Shown: one piece after another, positions 6,493 to 15,992 of the stretch
Position numbering within the stretch: the first letter of the stretch is position 1
Layout of the letters: each line of letters opens with the position of its first letter
Notes under the pieces: model-generated
The model's database searches: none
What the model saw: only the letters and a program-made list of their open reading frames with translations
What the model was told of the DNA's origin: nothing
Position numbers and translations under genes: made by a program
NCBI RefSeq assembly: GCF_047946665.1
Contig: NZ_CP172312.1
Location: forward strand, 3,410,001 to 3,474,000
Direction: 5' to 3'
Length of the DNA stretch: 64,000 bases
Origin: Allohahella sp002354735
GTDB taxonomy: Bacteria > Pseudomonadota > Gammaproteobacteria > Pseudomonadales > Oleiphilaceae

Positions 6493-8981
6493 AGCTGAAC
6501 GCCAAGATCCTGCTGATTATCCTGCCGCTACTCGTCGTTGCAATCGGCTGTACGGGCTGGTTTGCCCATAGCCAGCTGAGTGAGGCCTCGCTCGAAAACA
6601 GCCGCCGCCAGGTTGAGTCCGCCCTAGTCGATCTTCGGTCGAGCATTCTGGCCACACAATCCAACACGCGTTCCAATCTTGATCTTTTTGCCAACGACAC
6701 TTTGCTGCAGCGCTATGTATTAACTGATGAAGAAGGGCGCTACGACCTGCTGCTGACCGCACTCCTGCGGCTTCTGAGCAGCTATCAGAAAGCCTACCCC
6801 GCCTACTTCGAAATTCGGATATTGATGCCTGATGGCTTCGAAGATGTCAGGCTCAGCAGCCTCGACATCATCAATACCACCGAGTTTGAAGCCAACAGTG
6901 CGATCTTCGAAAAGATACTGGCTGCGGGCGCTCATGACTCCTCGTTTTTTGCCATGAATCCGGATACCGGTCAGGTCGCCCTCTATTTCTCCAAGCCACT
7001 GCTGGTTCGCGACAATACCCGAGAGGCTTTCGACGCCAAACCTACGTTACGGGCTTTCCTTTCAGTGGCTGTGTCATTGAAATGGCTCCAGGACAAAATG
7101 AATGAGGCCCGCACGGAAACCGGTGCAGTCCTGATGCTTACCGATGCGCAGGGCAAGGTATTCATGCATTCAGAGGGCGCTGAATTCATCCGCACCGAAG
7201 AACATCTGAGCTCGAAACTGTCGGCGGACGGCACTTCGCACGCTCGACTCGAGAACCTGCTGTCTGCCGTTCCGGTGCAGGACTTCACTGCCATCCAGTT
7301 GGGCGGCCAGGATGGCTTCCTCTGCTCGCATCCGGTCGCTGACAGCTATCGACTCGTGGCGTGGCTGCCCGCACGCAAGCTGGTCAAACGGTCAAACGAA
7401 CTCGCCCTGTTCATCATCCTGATCTGCCTCGGTTCGGTCTTGGTGATTTCGCTTGTACTCTACGCTCAGCTGAACATGCTCATTATTCGTCCAATAAGAC
7501 ATCTGCAGCGTGCGACAGAAGCCATCGGCCGAGGCCACCTGCTGAAGAAGATTCACGTCAAGGGCAATGATGAAGTCGGGGCGCTGGCCGAGTCGATCAA
7601 TGCCATGAGTGCGAGCTTGCAGAAATCTCACGAGCAGGTTCGCTTCCTCGCCTACCACGATACCCTCACGGCACTGCCGAACCGGCTCATGTTTTATGAG
7701 CAGCTCGCCAGTACGATTGCGACCGCAAGGCGGTCGGGCGCCAGGTTTGCCGTGTTATATCTCGACCTCGATCACTTCAAACGCGTCAATGACACGCTTG
7801 GCCATCGTGCGGGTGACCAGCTGCTAGGCATCGTGGCTGAACGGCTGGCCCACTGCATGCGGGAAAGCGATTTCATAGCGCGCTCCGATAGCACTGAAGA
7901 CGAGGTCAGTAGCCCGGGCATGCTGGCGCGTATCGGAGGCGACGAGTTTCTCCTGCTGCTGCAGGACATCCCGGATCTGTTATTGCCAGGCGTGATTGCC
8001 GAAAGGATTGTCGATTCAATTTCAAAACCCATTCCGGTCGACAATAATGAGTGTTATGTCAGTGCGAGCCTCGGCATCACCATCTATCCGGATGACGGCG
8101 AATCACCCGATTTGTTGATCAAGTACGCCGATATCGCCATGTATCATGCCAAGAGCGAAGGTCGCAATAACTTCCAGTACTACCGCGACTCCATGAATAG
8201 CGCCATGGTAGAGCGGGCGAATATGGAATCGAAGCTGCGCGAGGCAATCCGCGAAAACCGCCTGTTTCTGCAGTATCAGCCACAGGCAGACCTGAGGTCC
8301 GGCGAAGTGATCGGGGTCGAAGCGCTGGTCCGCTGGAGCGATCCTGAACTGGGCATGATTTCGCCGTCTACCTTTATCCCCTTCGCTGAAGAAAACGGAC
8401 TCATTGTCGAAATTGGTACTTGGGTGCTCGAGCAGGCCTGCAGACAGGCTGTGGCCTGGCTTGATGAGACTGGTACGCCCATCAAGGTTGCGGTGAATGT
8501 TTCGGCAGTGCAGTTCGCCAAGGGCAATTTTCAGGAGGTGGTCCGGAGCACGTTGACACGCAGCGGACTGGCGCCCTCGCATTTGTGCCTGGAGATCACT
8601 GAAACCTCATTTATGGAGCACATCGACCGGATCGATATCGTACTTGAAGAGATACGGGCGCTAGGCGTGCTCATAGCGCTCGACGACTTCGGCAAGGGCT
8701 TTTCGTCGCTGAATTATCTGCGCCAGTTCCCGATCGATATTCTGAAGATAGACCGCAGCTTTGTGAATGAGCTTTCAGACACTGACAGCGACACTGGCGC
8801 GATCATTACAGCGATCATTGCCATGGCCCATGCCCTGCATATCAAAGTGATTGCCGAGGGCGTGGAGAACACCCAGCAGCTGGAGTCCTTGCGAAGTCGG
8901 GATTGCGATTTCGTTCAAGGCTTTTACCTTTACCGTCCGCAGGACGGGACCGGGATCCCGCCACTGCTGATCAATGACTAA
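6489..8981 (+). CDS. Membrane GGDEF-EAL c-di-GMP enzyme (MbaA-like)
   Basis: This 830-residue protein has TM1 at about 6-26, a periplasmic sensor region to about 300, TM2 at about 303-325, then HAMP, GGDEF and EAL domains. The signature GGDEF (483-487) and EALVRW (from 611) are both intact, so it could make and degrade c-di-GMP. The upstream RESD could be an inhibitory site, but about 16 extra residues separate it from GGDEF compared with the usual 5. The start is TTG, overlapping the stop of the binding protein, which implies translational coupling. By analogy with MbaA, the periplasmic region would read the binding protein. Confidence 0.88.
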   Translation: MKLNAKILLIILPLLVVAIGCTGWFAHSQLSEASLENSRRQVESALVDLRSSILATQSNTRSNLDLFANDTLLQRYVLTDEEGRYDLLLTALLRLLSSYQKAYPAYFEIRILMPDGFEDVRLSSLDIINTTEFEANSAIFEKILAAGAHDSSFFAMNPDTGQVALYFSKPLLVRDNTREAFDAKPTLRAFLSVAVSLKWLQDKMNEARTETGAVLMLTDAQGKVFMHSEGAEFIRTEEHLSSKLSADGTSHARLENLLSAVPVQDFTAIQLGGQDGFLCSHPVADSYRLVAWLPARKLVKRSNELALFIILICLGSVLVISLVLYAQLNMLIIRPIRHLQRATEAIGRGHLLKKIHVKGNDEVGALAESINAMSASLQKSHEQVRFLAYHDTLTALPNRLMFYEQLASTIATARRSGARFAVLYLDLDHFKRVNDTLGHRAGDQLLGIVAERLAHCMRESDFIARSDSTEDEVSSPGMLARIGGDEFLLLLQDIPDLLLPGVIAERIVDSISKPIPVDNNECYVSASLGITIYPDDGESPDLLIKYADIAMYHAKSEGRNNFQYYRDSMNSAMVERANMESKLREAIRENRLFLQYQPQADLRSGEVIGVEALVRWSDPELGMISPSTFIPFAEENGLIVEIGTWVLEQACRQAVAWLDETGTPIKVAVNVSAVQFAKGNFQEVVRSTLTRSGLAPSHLCLEITETSFMEHIDRIDIVLEEIRALGVLIALDDFGKGFSSLNYLRQFPIDILKIDRSFVNELSDTDSDTGAIITAIIAMAHALHIKVIAEGVENTQQLESLRSRDCDFVQGFYLYRPQDGTGIPPLLIND

Positions 8982-8994
8982 CTGTTAGCGGCTG

Positions 8995-11079
8995 TCACGG
9001 CTTACGCTGCCAGAAGCGCAAGGACTGACAGGCGCTGATCAGTTTCTCCGCATCGGCTTCGGCCTTCATTTCCAAACAGCCGCCATCGGTCTGGTCGACG
9101 CCGGCCTTCTTCAGCAAGGCTGCCGAGCCCTTTGTGTAGCCGATAAACTTCATATGTGCGAAGGCATCAGCTACGAAGTCTCTTGCAGGCGGCATGGCTC
9201 TAAGTTGCTCAGCCCCCTCTGCAGTAAGCAGAAGGCACACTGCGTCGAACAATACCGAGGGTCCGCCGTCAATCTTTTCCTGTACTTCTGCAACGCTGCC
9301 ATCACTAAGCGTCACGCCACCGATTTCGGGTGCAATCACGGCGAGCATGGCATTTTCCTTCTTCACCGCCGCCTTGAGCGCATTGAAAATCGCGGCGTCA
9401 CTGCCATCAGCCATGAGCACACCGAGCTTGCGGCCGGCAAAGGTACCAGGCGCATTCTTGAGAATACTCAACGCATCGGATACTGGCAGATCCTGGCGGG
9501 TTGGCATGGCTGCTTCAGCAGGTGCCGGCATATCAGGAATACGCAGCTGCTTGGCAACCTTTTCGGCAAGCGCCTGATCGATGTTCAGCAGATGGGCTAC
9601 CATTCTCACCCTGATAGCTGGTGTCTCGACCTTACTCAGCTCGAAGGTCAATGCGTCTGCCAGGTGCATCTGCTCCACTTCGGTCTGGCTGATGTAAAAT
9701 TGCCGTGCCTGACTGTAATGGTCGGCGAAGGTCTCAGAGCGCGAACGCTGCTTCGTGCCACCTTCATCTACCGCGACGCTTGTGAATCCTTTGCGTGCAT
9801 CAGCGCGCGGTCCGCCATTTTCGCCCCAGCCATTGGGTTCGTAGTTTGCCCGACCCTTCGGATTATGCATGGCCATATGGCCATCCTGCTGGAAATGGTG
9901 GAACGGACATTTAGGCGCATTGACCGGAATGTGGGTAAAGTTCGGTCCGCCCAGCCGCTTGGTCTGTGTATCCAAATATGAGAAATTCCTGCCCTGTAGC
10001 AGCGGATCATTACTGAAGTCGATGCCAGGCACGATGTTCTGGGTGCAGAAGGCAACCTGTTCGGTTTCTGCGAAGAAATTGTCGACACGCTCATTGAGCA
10101 CCAGCCGGCCCACCTTGCGGATTGGCACCTGCTCTTCTGGAATCAGTTTCGTCGCATCCAGCACGTCGAATTCGAACTTGTCTGCAAAGGCTTCATCGAA
10201 CACCTGCAGGCCCAGCTCCCATTCCGGGAAGTCGCCGGACTCGATGGCGCTCCAGAGATCACGACGATGGAAGTCAGGATCAGCACCATTGATCTTCAAC
10301 GCCTCGTTCCACACAACTGACTGCATGCCGAGCTTGGGCTTCCAGTGAAACTTGACGAACACTGACGCGCCTTCGGCATTCACCATTCTGAATGTATGCA
10401 CACCGAAGCCTTCCATGAAACGGAACGAGCGGGGGATGGTCCGGTCGGACATCTGCCACATCACCATGTGCATCGCTTCTGGCATGAAAGAGATGAAATC
10501 CCAGAAATTATCGTGAGCCGATTGTGCCTGTGGAAACGCACGATCCGGCGCTTCTTTGACTGCGTGAACAAGGTCAGGGAATTTCATGGCATCCTGAATG
10601 AAGAACACAGGAATGTTGTTACCGACGATATCCCAGTTACCTTCCTGTGTGTACAGCTTCACTGCGAAGCCACGAACATCACGGGCGAGGTCGAATGAGC
10701 CCTTGTTGCCGGCCACGGTGGAAAAACGTACGAAGGCCGGTGTCTTCTCGCCCTTGCGCTGGAACAGATCGGCCTTGGTCAGCTCAGGAATTGGATCGTA
10801 GGTTTCGAAATAGCCGCGCGCGCCATAGCCCCGCGCATGCACCACCCGCTCCGGAATACGCTCATGATCGAAGTGGAAGATCTTCTCGCGCATGATCTGG
10901 TCTTCGAGGAGCGTAGGCCCTCTGGCCCCGGCCTTGAGCGAATTTTGATCGTCGGCGATCGGCACACCCTGTGCAGTTGTCATGATCGGGTTCTGGCTGC
11001 TCGCCTGCTGGTGGATCTCTCCACCCTTACCGGTAGGCACGTTCTTGTTGTCGGTGCCTTTGTGAACTGACTTCGTCAT
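8995..11079 (-). CDS. katE: Large-subunit catalase (HPII type)
   Basis: This is a 694-residue haem catalase of the large-subunit clade. The active-site His region is RIPERVVHARGYGARGYFE, and the haem-ligand Tyr lies in FSYLDTQTKRLG. The C-terminal 150 residues form the class I amidotransferase-like (flavodoxin-fold) domain that marks HPII. It disproportionates hydrogen peroxide in the cytoplasm. The ATG at 11079 was chosen because GGAGA lies 7 bases upstream; the reading frame upstream lacks family sequence. Genes of this kind are often RpoS-controlled, but no clear site was identified. Confidence 0.95.
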   Translation of the reverse strand: MTKSVHKGTDNKNVPTGKGGEIHQQASSQNPIMTTAQGVPIADDQNSLKAGARGPTLLEDQIMREKIFHFDHERIPERVVHARGYGARGYFETYDPIPELTKADLFQRKGEKTPAFVRFSTVAGNKGSFDLARDVRGFAVKLYTQEGNWDIVGNNIPVFFIQDAMKFPDLVHAVKEAPDRAFPQAQSAHDNFWDFISFMPEAMHMVMWQMSDRTIPRSFRFMEGFGVHTFRMVNAEGASVFVKFHWKPKLGMQSVVWNEALKINGADPDFHRRDLWSAIESGDFPEWELGLQVFDEAFADKFEFDVLDATKLIPEEQVPIRKVGRLVLNERVDNFFAETEQVAFCTQNIVPGIDFSNDPLLQGRNFSYLDTQTKRLGGPNFTHIPVNAPKCPFHHFQQDGHMAMHNPKGRANYEPNGWGENGGPRADARKGFTSVAVDEGGTKQRSRSETFADHYSQARQFYISQTEVEQMHLADALTFELSKVETPAIRVRMVAHLLNIDQALAEKVAKQLRIPDMPAPAEAAMPTRQDLPVSDALSILKNAPGTFAGRKLGVLMADGSDAAIFNALKAAVKKENAMLAVIAPEIGGVTLSDGSVAEVQEKIDGGPSVLFDAVCLLLTAEGAEQLRAMPPARDFVADAFAHMKFIGYTKGSAALLKKAGVDQTDGGCLEMKAEADAEKLISACQSLRFWQRKP

Positions 11080-11280
11080 TCTAGTCTCCAGAGTCATTGC
11101 GCTGATCCGGCTAGCAGGACGCCGCCGAACTGTGTGTAAGCGAAGATAGGAAGAAGATGATCCTGAATCTGTTACGCTACCTTGGGCAATGCAGATGAAC
11201 ACCTCGCGCTAATACCATACTTCGCTGGAGTCCGGTCTTCTCTGGGCGCCGTATAAGACTGACCATCTGGAGACTGTTGT

Positions 11281-12453
11281 TTGATACGAACCGAAAAAAG
11301 ACCAGGCGAGGCCAGCATAGCCCTCGCCGACTGGCAGCAATTGAGCCAATCCTGGCTGCTGACTGCTGCACTGCTGTTGATCATCATTACTGCTGGTACG
11401 CACCTGCTCGTTTTCGCGAGCTCCGTGCTTATTCCAATCCTGTTTGGCTTCTATCTATCGGTGCTGCTGTACGCGCCCATGATCTGGTTGAGCAAGGTCT
11501 TGATTCCCCAGCCCATCGGCGCGCTCATCCTGGTGCTGGGCGTATTCTGCGCCATGACTGGCGGCGTCTTGCTGTTGAAGGAACCGGCTACAAACTGGAT
11601 TCGAACGGCCCCGGCGGTACTCGATAAACTCAAATCGCAGACACCCGGACTACAGGAAACGCTGGATGAAATGGAGACCCGCACCAGCGAGGTGGAGAGC
11701 ATCATGGATCAGGCTCTGCCTTCAGAGGAGAGCAAGCTCGAAGCGGAGACTGTCGTCATCGATCAGCCAAACGATGACTGGCGGGAAAAGATCTTCGCCA
11801 GAGTAGCCAGTTTCACCTGGGCTCTCTCCGTCACTCTTATCCTGTGCTATTTCTTCCTGGTGGGTGGCGATGCGCTGGCGCGTAATATCTCGATGACGTT
11901 CCATCGTCGTGCGAGGCGAGTGTCGGCGCTGAAGCTGATGCGTAAGCTCCGTAGCAGCCTTGCGCAATACATTTTCGTGACAATGTGTGTCAACCTGTCC
12001 TTCGGTGTCGTCATCGGTCTGGTGCTCTGGTTCTTCGGGGCTGAATACGCGATGCTCTGGGGCATTCTTGTTGGCCTGATGCGCTACATCCCCTACGTAG
12101 GCAACGTGCTATCACTGATAGCCGTGACGGCGGCAGTGGCTACTGCAAACCTTGAAGTGGGACCACTGATTGCGGCGCCGGCGATCACCGCGGTACTCAT
12201 GTTCATCTGCGGCAACTTTGTCGATCCAATGGTCCACGCTCGCAAGTTCGAGCTGAACCCGATAGTGATCTTCGGCTCAATCATTTTCTGGAGCTGGATC
12301 TGGGGTGTTGCAGGCCTGTTCATTGCCGTACCTACGCTGCTGGTCGTCGCCGTAATTTGTGGGCATGTAGGCAGACTGCAACGATTTCACCTTATTCTGT
12401 GCTCGAATAGCGATTTGAAACGTAGACCAGCACACCGACGTAAACAGAAGTGA
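11281..12453 (+). CDS. AI-2E/PerM family membrane protein
   Basis: This 390-residue polytopic inner membrane protein belongs to the AI-2E transporter family (PerM/YdiK/TqsA). A hydrophobic N-terminal pair (residues 22-60) is followed by a soluble, acidic helical segment (about 95-165) and then several membrane segments. The family-typical GLMRYIPYVGNVLSL and the C-terminal WSWIWGVAGLFIAVP are present. The TTG start has GGAG 8 bases upstream at 11269-11272. It lies 36 bp before the amidoligase gene and probably shares its transcript. Family members export small molecules or ions; the substrate here is unknown. Confidence 0.85.
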   Translation: MIRTEKRPGEASIALADWQQLSQSWLLTAALLLIIITAGTHLLVFASSVLIPILFGFYLSVLLYAPMIWLSKVLIPQPIGALILVLGVFCAMTGGVLLLKEPATNWIRTAPAVLDKLKSQTPGLQETLDEMETRTSEVESIMDQALPSEESKLEAETVVIDQPNDDWREKIFARVASFTWALSVTLILCYFFLVGGDALARNISMTFHRRARRVSALKLMRKLRSSLAQYIFVTMCVNLSFGVVIGLVLWFFGAEYAMLWGILVGLMRYIPYVGNVLSLIAVTAAVATANLEVGPLIAAPAITAVLMFICGNFVDPMVHARKFELNPIVIFGSIIFWSWIWGVAGLFIAVPTLLVVAVICGHVGRLQRFHLILCSNSDLKRRPAHRRKQK

Positions 12454-12489
12454 ATATCGTCATCAAGGGAATGGGCAAAGGTAAATGTC

Positions 12490-13521
12490 ATGAACAAGAA
12501 TGAGCTGAAAGATCCGTCTGAGCGCGAACGCAAACTGAGAACAGTTGGGGAATATCTCATGCCGCCCCATCTTGATAATGCCAAGGGCGAACGTCGAAAG
12601 GTCGGTATCGAAGTCGAATTGAGCGGACCCGAAGTCAAGGATCTCGTGGAGCTGGTGGCGCAGGTTTTCAATGGTGATATGGAACGTCTGTCCGATCGTG
12701 AGTGGCTGCTCCACAGCGAGGACTACGGTACCTTCACCGTAGAAGTGGACTCCCAGCTGCTCAAGCGGATTGCTCGGGAGTATGAAGACTCTGGCAATAT
12801 GATCGATGAGCTGACGTCCAACACCCTGGGGTCGATCACCAAGGGTTGGGTGCCCTGCGAGATCGTAACACCGCCACTACCCATCGACGAGATTGATCGA
12901 ATGGATCAACTCATCGACTTGGTCAGGGAACGGGGCGGCAAAGGGACCAAGGACTCTATCTGGAACGCTTTTGGCCTCCACTTCAATCCGGAGATAGCAG
13001 CGCTGGATGCCGACACCATCTTGCGCCATCTGCAGGCCTACGTGTGCGTTCACGACTGGCTGGTGGAGCATGGTGACGTCGATTTCAGCCGCCGTGTCAC
13101 ACCCTATATCAATCCTTTCGAAAGCGATTATGTCGAATTCATCCTGCGAGAAGACTACAAGCCGGACATGGATGCGCTGATCGACGATTATATACGCTTC
13201 AATCCAACCCGAAATCGCGCGCTGGACATGCTCCCCATGTTCATGCACATCGACGAAGAGCGTGTGAAACATTCAATTGCCGATCCATTGGTGAAGCCGA
13301 GACCTACCTTCCATTACCGGCTGCCCAATTGCGATATCGACAATCCGCAGTGGGGACTGTGGGAGCCCTGGAACGACTGGGTGATGGTTGAGTCACTGGC
13401 TGCAGATCCAGCCAGATTGCGCGAGGCCTGCGATGCCTATCTCAAGCATCTTGACAGTTTCACGCCAGACTTCATAAAACCATGGAAGGAGCAGGTTGTT
13501 AAATGGCTCGACGCCCAATAA
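12490..13521 (+). CDS. Amidoligase-family (COOH-NH2 ligase) enzyme
   Basis: This 343-residue protein resembles the amidoligase family, glutamine-synthetase-like carboxylate-amine ligases predicted to form amide bonds using ATP. Diagnostic stretches are VGIEVELSGPEV near residue 38, the Glu/Asp-rich YGTFTVEVDS, WVPCEIVTPPLP and NAFGLHFNPEI; these would form the metal/ATP site. There is no signal peptide. Its last codons overlap the start of a glutamine amidotransferase gene by 19 bp, and the two very probably work together. Published genome-context work predicts such pairs to make or modify small peptides or polyamine amides. The substrate is unknown. Confidence 0.8.
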   Translation: MNKNELKDPSERERKLRTVGEYLMPPHLDNAKGERRKVGIEVELSGPEVKDLVELVAQVFNGDMERLSDREWLLHSEDYGTFTVEVDSQLLKRIAREYEDSGNMIDELTSNTLGSITKGWVPCEIVTPPLPIDEIDRMDQLIDLVRERGGKGTKDSIWNAFGLHFNPEIAALDADTILRHLQAYVCVHDWLVEHGDVDFSRRVTPYINPFESDYVEFILREDYKPDMDALIDDYIRFNPTRNRALDMLPMFMHIDEERVKHSIADPLVKPRPTFHYRLPNCDIDNPQWGLWEPWNDWVMVESLAADPARLREACDAYLKHLDSFTPDFIKPWKEQVVKWLDAQ

Positions 13522-14219
13522 TCGCAGTAACTGGCCCCGACACCCGGTATCCAATTGCCTGGTGGGCCACCTCGATCTGTCTGAGGCTGCTTGGCGCCAG
13601 CCCCGTCAGACTCACCCCACGGCACCCAGCTGCCGTAGACCAGTTCGACGGGGTGATCATTGGCGGCGGCGACGATATCGACCCGCAGCTCTATGGTGAC
13701 AATGAGTCTGAGCTGGCGAAAATCGATACTCAGCGTGATGCGTTCGAAGTGGAAATGATTCGACAGGCCATTGAACGCAAGACGCCCCTGATGGGCATCT
13801 GCCGCGGCATGCAGCTTATTAACGTGGTCCTGGGTGGCACACTGTTTCCGGATATTCGCCCCATGCGGGCGATTACGTCCAATCGCCGCACACCATTTCC
13901 ACTGAAGACAGCCCTGATACAGCCGAAGTCACGGCTCGGTCGAATCATCGACGTGCACGCCTACGAAAACAGGATTCGCATCAACAGCCTGCATCACCAG
14001 GCCATTGACCAGCTCGGCAATCAACTTGAAGTTGCCGGTCGCGACCTGGACCAGTTGATTCAGGCTGTCGAATCGAACGCGGACCAGTTCATCATTGGTG
14101 TGCAGTGGCATCCGGAATACCTGCCCTACCTCCGACCGCATCGCCGCCTGTTCAGGAATCTGATCAGCTCTGCCGCTGAATTTCGACTAGGTCGTGAGGA
14201 CCTCGTTACCAGTGTATGA
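13503..14219 (+). CDS. Class I glutamine amidotransferase (PuuD-like, peptidase C26)
   Basis: This 238-residue protein is of the gamma-glutamyl-GABA hydrolase/PuuD type. The nucleophile Cys100 lies in GICRGMQLINV. The His-Glu of the triad is in QWHPEYL, and the N-terminal GGGDDIDPQLYG is family-typical. All catalytic residues are present. PuuD hydrolyses gamma-glutamyl amides. Next to an amidoligase it may remove or recycle a gamma-glutamyl group, or supply ammonia. It overlaps the amidoligase gene at its 5' end and the next membrane protein gene at its 3' end, so the three are translationally linked. Confidence 0.85.
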   Translation: MARRPIIAVTGPDTRYPIAWWATSICLRLLGASPVRLTPRHPAAVDQFDGVIIGGGDDIDPQLYGDNESELAKIDTQRDAFEVEMIRQAIERKTPLMGICRGMQLINVVLGGTLFPDIRPMRAITSNRRTPFPLKTALIQPKSRLGRIIDVHAYENRIRINSLHHQAIDQLGNQLEVAGRDLDQLIQAVESNADQFIIGVQWHPEYLPYLRPHRRLFRNLISSAAEFRLGREDLVTSV

Positions 14220-14700
14220 TTCGTTCGTTGCCACACTGAGCAATCTGTCGGAAAGCCTGACCACCGGCTCATTGATTGGTGATTATGGCTTGCTCTGGTT
14301 GGGTGCTTTTGCCGCAGCAACCATTCTGCCATTCTACTCCGAACTGCTTCTGCTGAAGATGCTGACGGCCTACCCCGACCATTGGCTGGGCCTGACGCTG
14401 ATGGCCACCTTTGGCAATACCATGGGCGCTTGCGTGAACTGGTGGCTGGGGAAGTACATGCTGCATTACCAGGATCGTCGCTGGTTCCCGCTCAAGGAAA
14501 AGCATTTGAAACCAGCTCAACGCTGGTTCGAGAAGTATGGTAAATGGACGCTTCTGCTGTCCTGGAGCCCATTGGGAGGTGATGCCATCACACTCGTGGC
14601 TGGCATCATGAAAGTGAAGTTCTGGGAGTTCTACTGCCTGACCTTTGCCGGTAAGGCCGTTCGCTATTTTGCGATAGCTTTACTACTACCCGCCCCCTGA
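14212..14700 (+). CDS. DedA/YqaA-like small membrane protein
   Basis: This 162-residue inner membrane protein belongs to the SNARE-associated/VTT (DedA, YqaA) family. It shows LPFYSELLLLKML, the charged-Gly stretch FGNTMGACVNWWLGKY, and FEKYGKWTLLLSWSPLGGDAI with re-entrant-type segments. YqaA proteins are short members of a family linked to lipid flipping and envelope homeostasis. The GTG at 14212 overlaps the previous stop; a GTG at 14194 would add six residues and overlaps more. It ends the run starting with the AI-2E-type gene and may serve the product of the amidoligase pair. Confidence 0.82.
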   Translation: MYDSFVATLSNLSESLTTGSLIGDYGLLWLGAFAAATILPFYSELLLLKMLTAYPDHWLGLTLMATFGNTMGACVNWWLGKYMLHYQDRRWFPLKEKHLKPAQRWFEKYGKWTLLLSWSPLGGDAITLVAGIMKVKFWEFYCLTFAGKAVRYFAIALLLPAP

Positions 14701-14729
14701 CTCGAGGACGGGATAGGTCGACACGCTGC

Positions 14730-15332
14730 TTATTCGACCGGCTCAACTTCACGTCGCGAGTAGGCCACGTAGCCACCTACGGCAACGCCAATGCCAGCAG
14801 CGAGCGCTGCACCCTTGAACATCTTGTCCATATGATCGTCATCGCTCGTGCGATTCGGCCCGTTCACGCTCGAGTAGGATGGCACGTAATGATGCTCATT
14901 CTTCAGCTGACGCCTTATTTCGGACTGATCCATTGCCATATCAGGATCAAAGTTCGAGTCAGCATCCCCCCGATCCACCGACGAAGCACGATGCGCCCTC
15001 AATTGACCATCGCCAACTGAACTTGAGCCACCATTATTGGCGTCCAGATAGCCCTTGGCGAGGAGTGCCAATCCGAAGCAGGTGAGCGCTGTCCCAAGCG
15101 GATTCTCCCGAGCGATATTACCGAACTCCCTCACAAACGACCCGCTTTGGCCAGTCAGCAGCTCCCGCCCCCGCTCTACCAGGTGCTCTGCTATATAATC
15201 TGGCTGAACGCGGCGCTCCAACTCGCCCAAATTGGCATCGATGGCCGAGCGCTTTCGGGCAATATGCTCCCGGAGTTCCTCTATGGACGCAGTTTCCGGA
15301 TCGAAATTTTCATGGTCGAATTGATCATTCAT
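14730..15332 (-). CDS. DUF3618 membrane-associated protein
   Basis: This 200-residue protein has an N-terminal DUF3618 segment (SIEELREHIARKRSAIDANLGELERRV), a short hydrophobic segment near residues 75-95, a polar Asp/Ser-rich middle, and a glycine-rich hydrophobic segment near the C-terminus (AALAAGIGVAVGGYVAY). AAGGAG lies 7 bases before the ATG. It follows the holin-superfamily gene on the same strand with a 35-bp gap. Such pairs are common in proteobacterial envelope-stress clusters; no biochemical function is established. Confidence 0.8.
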   Translation of the reverse strand: MNDQFDHENFDPETASIEELREHIARKRSAIDANLGELERRVQPDYIAEHLVERGRELLTGQSGSFVREFGNIARENPLGTALTCFGLALLAKGYLDANNGGSSSVGDGQLRAHRASSVDRGDADSNFDPDMAMDQSEIRRQLKNEHHYVPSYSSVNGPNRTSDDDHMDKMFKGAALAAGIGVAVGGYVAYSRREVEPVE

Positions 15333-15367
15333 TCAGCTTCTCCTTGTCTTGTTTTTGCAATGACCAA

Positions 15368-15898
15368 TCAGTTCACGTGATCGGCGAGCATATTCTTGTC
15401 TTTCCTGAGCGTCTCAGCAGTCGCGTCTGGCTTCAGATTCTTTGGCGATGCCAGGCTCTTGGCCCAGAAGACCAATATCAGTCCAACAAGGGTCACCACG
15501 CCACCGACAATCAACGAAGACATCCAGAACGGCATAGTGAGTGCCAGACCGTAAGTCGCTGACTGCATAAGGAACAGCGTACCGGCAAAGAGCGTGATTC
15601 CCGCAACGATCACTGCGATGATGCTCTTCTTTACGTCGGAAACGGCCTGGAGACCTTCCTTTTTAGCCAGCGTAATCTCGTCGACCAGCAAAGCCGTCGC
15701 ATCTGTACTCAGGGTTCGTACCAAATCGACTGGATTGAGATGTCTCATATAGTCGTAGTCCTTACCGTCATTCGATTTGACGGCAGAATGAGCCGCACGC
15801 TCATCCACGGATCCGCGGTCACGATTGTCGCCGAAAAGATCACGACGAGCGTTTTGAGCAGATTCAGTTCTCGAAGTCTCATCTGAAACAGCGGTCAT
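15368..15898 (-). CDS. Holin-superfamily (holin III/Actino-holin type) membrane protein
   Basis: This 176-residue protein has a polar N-terminus and two adjacent membrane segments at about 90-150 (IIAVIVAGITLFAGTLFL and SSLIVGGVVTLVGLILVFW). This is the layout of the phage-holin-family stress proteins found with DUF3618/DUF883 genes. The ATG at 15898 has GGAG 9 bases upstream; the TTG at 15913 lies inside that ribosome site and is rejected. No phage genes surround it, so a lysis role is unlikely. It probably forms a unit with the DUF3618 gene downstream. Confidence 0.75.
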   Translation of the reverse strand: MTAVSDETSRTESAQNARRDLFGDNRDRGSVDERAAHSAVKSNDGKDYDYMRHLNPVDLVRTLSTDATALLVDEITLAKKEGLQAVSDVKKSIIAVIVAGITLFAGTLFLMQSATYGLALTMPFWMSSLIVGGVVTLVGLILVFWAKSLASPKNLKPDATAETLRKDKNMLADHVN

Positions 15899-15992
15899 AA
15901 CTCTATTCTCCAAATTGTCTGAATTATTTTGAAAGACGAGCAGGTGCTATACCAGCAAATAGTAAGCAGTATTCGAGCCAACTATAACGGCT

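Noticed and set aside
15368..15898. Holin-superfamily gene as a sign of a prophage
   Set aside because: No phage structural, lysis or integration genes are near, and such proteins are common chromosomal stress genes.
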